In this document: piece after piece, positions 63,630 to 64,000 of the stretch
Layout of the letters: every line of letters starts with the position of its first letter
Position numbering within the stretch: position 1 is the first letter of the stretch
Source of the DNA: Micromussa lordhowensis
Taxonomy: Eukaryota > Cnidaria > Anthozoa > Scleractinia > Lobophylliidae
Direction of reading: 5' to 3'
Assembly (NCBI GenBank): GCA_964020085.1
Contig: OZ026597.1
Coordinates: 20,556,521-20,620,520 of the forward strand
DNA: 64,000 nt
Position numbers and translations under genes: made by a program
The notes under the pieces: model-generated
Databases searched by the model: none
What the model was told of the DNA's origin: nothing
Seen by the model: the letters and a program-made list of their open reading frames with translations, nothing else

Positions 63630-63891
63630 ATAATTTGGTTTTATCAACCGAGCTGATAATGTGAATTGGCCACCGTAAAGAGATTCGGAAGCTGACGTTT
63701 CGAGCGTTAGCCCTTCGTCATCCCGGTTCGTCATTCGCTCGACGAAGGGCTATCGCTCGAAACGTCAGCTTCCGAATCTCTTTACGGTGGCCAATTCACA
63801 TTATCAGCTCAGTTGATAAAACCAAATTATCTTGTAATACTCCCACCGACGTAGCACCACAGTTTCTTTAGAAACTTGCCCCCTTTATTCG
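63630..63891. mobile_element. 262-bp fold-back element with 13-bp TSD, copy 2
   Basis: Same family as 56066-56332: ATAATTTGGTTTTATCAAC at the left, the same arms with GCTGACGTTTCGAGCGTTAG, and the same unpaired tail (CCCACCGACGTAGCACCACA ... TTGCCCCCTTTATTCG). TTTATAAAGCTTG flanks it exactly on both sides (63617-63629 and 63892-63904). The centre differs from copy 1 (CATCCCGGTTCGTCATTCGC). Confidence 0.9.
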
Positions 63892-64000
63892 TTTATAAAG
63901 CTTGGCCAAGTCAATGTCCCGTTGAAAAACTAACGACTAGAACACTAATCGCTGGCTGCCGTCTTCAGACCTCCTAATTTATAATGAAAAAAAAAATCGT

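Overview
This window is eukaryotic nuclear DNA: intron-rich, AT-rich, and dominated by mobile elements and repeats. The mix points to a cnidarian, most likely an anthozoan such as a coral or sea anemone. It holds CR1/L2-like and L1-Tx1-like LINEs, a DIRS-type tyrosine-recombinase element, a Ty3/gypsy element, many fold-back MITEs and a short PAN/apple exon. This assignment is an inference from repeat and domain types; no sequence comparison could be run.

Layout. 0.8-2.3 kb: broken LINE reverse transcriptase. 2.9-13.7 kb, minus strand: the best-supported host gene. Five exons whose phases all mesh encode a 213-residue secreted single VWA-domain protein; a VWA-helix-like exon and a PAN/apple exon lie downstream. 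Its introns hold a tRNA-Leu(CAG) and a wrecked L1-Tx1 element that is itself interrupted by a 20-bp minisatellite, a fold-back element and a DIRS 3' end. 14-19.9 kb: fold-back elements, LINE tails and weak host-exon candidates. 20.2-22.0 kb: decayed DIRS-type element, minus strand. 22-27.3 kb: no recognisable gene. 27.3-36.0 kb: about 49 monomers of a ~177-bp satellite with two higher-order periods (1,415 bp x3 and 882 bp x2). 36.9-38.0 kb: two plus-strand host-exon candidates. 39.1-39.5 kb: a 168-bp tandem repeat.

42.3-47.9 kb: a ~343-bp tandem repeat interrupted by an apparently intact LINE with one 1,120-codon ORF. That ORF has a signal-peptide-like N terminus, a 2A ribosome-skipping motif, an APE endonuclease and a YVDD reverse transcriptase. 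A truncated L2/CR1-like tail and a fold-back MITE lie in the same array. 50.2-51.2 kb: another LINE tail. 54.5-57.0 and 61.1-61.7 kb: gypsy gag-protease-RT and integrase fragments. The RT is split by a 267-bp element whose second copy lies at 63.6 kb. Both copies have exact 13-bp target-site duplications and contain a degenerate hammerhead-ribozyme-like core. 57.5-60.2 kb: candidate host exons, possibly a divergent gene pair.

The strongest leads are the 2A-bearing LINE, the 13-bp-TSD element family, and the two-period satellite. Nothing here resembles an operon or a prokaryotic defence system.
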